A stretch of 5,278 bases of DNA from Thermoplasmata archaeon (GTDB lineage: Archaea; Thermoplasmatota; Thermoplasmata; UBA10834; DTMW01), in contig JAOUEZ010000100.1 of assembly GCA_029858465.1 (NCBI GenBank), forward strand, positions 1 to 5,278, in the 5' to 3' direction. Below the pieces are notes generated by a model, which saw only the letters and a program-made list of their open reading frames with translations, did no database searches and was not told the DNA's origin. Below are positions 5,226 through 5,278 of the stretch, piece after piece. The position numbers and the translations under genes are program-made. How positions within the stretch are numbered: position 1 is the stretch's first letter; each line of letters begins with the position of its first letter.

Positions 5226-5278
5226 TCATTTTAATTCGAAAACCTGAGAGAGTATGTCAATAGTATCTTCTTGCATTT
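5226..5278 (-). CDS. Possible C-terminal end of a leftward gene running off the edge
   Basis: Read leftward from the edge, a frame stays open for 17 codons (the first incomplete) and ends in TGA at 5228-5226, giving a C-terminus MQEDTIDILSQVFELK. It looks like an amphipathic helical tail and could be the end of a real protein, but 50 bases prove little and chance openness is quite possible. An ATG lies almost at the edge, so a tiny complete frame cannot be ruled out either. Confidence 0.22.
   Translation of the reverse strand, partial: MQEDTIDILSQVFELK

Noticed and set aside
4341..5278. Mobile element or attachment site in the AT-rich right end
   Set aside because: No transposase, integrase, tRNA gene or paired terminal repeats are visible; only the composition change and one palindrome hint at it.

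Overview
The window is archaeal, most likely euryarchaeal and plausibly from the Thermoplasmatota. Three kinds of evidence support this. It encodes a transcription factor B with zinc ribbon and two cyclin folds, a Gar1 protein of H/ACA ribonucleoproteins, and an archaeal phosphopantothenate synthetase. It encodes a tRNA-splicing endonuclease of the duplicated (alpha2) form, known from Archaeoglobus and Thermoplasma. It also has AT-rich TATA-like elements and a mixture of Shine-Dalgarno-led and apparently leaderless starts. The phylum assignment is inference; the archaeal domain is well supported.

Layout. Positions 1-1675 hold two leftward genes: the N-terminal two thirds of S-adenosylhomocysteine hydrolase (cut by the window edge) and, 58 bp upstream of it, 4-phosphopantoate--beta-alanine ligase (CoA synthesis). 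A short divergent promoter region (about 1676-1794) with a strong inverted repeat of TATA-like boxes separates them from a rightward pair, gar1 and tfb. That pair overlaps by about 90 nt in different frames, so the charged tail of Gar1 and the N-terminus of TFB are written in the same DNA. A hairpin plus T-run follows tfb at once. Next comes a 325-bp gap (2963-3287) between convergent genes. It contains nested complementary segments ending in a second hairpin with a T-tract, and is a weak candidate for a small structured RNA. The leftward endA gene occupies 3288-4340.

From 4341 to the right edge the base composition becomes clearly AT-rich. This part holds a 14-bp perfect palindrome, one small leftward gene of unknown function with a good ribosome binding site (4568-4876), about 350 bp without a convincing gene, and perhaps the last 17 codons of another leftward gene at the edge. 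It looks like accessory DNA next to a housekeeping block.

Functionally the recognised genes are core information processing (transcription initiation, rRNA pseudouridylation, tRNA splicing) and central cofactor metabolism (methyl cycle, CoA). I find no defence system, mobile element, CRISPR array or tRNA/rRNA gene. The least explained parts are the 3147-3283 structured intergenic segment, the divergent dyad at 1713-1739, and the small unknown gene with its AT-rich surroundings.
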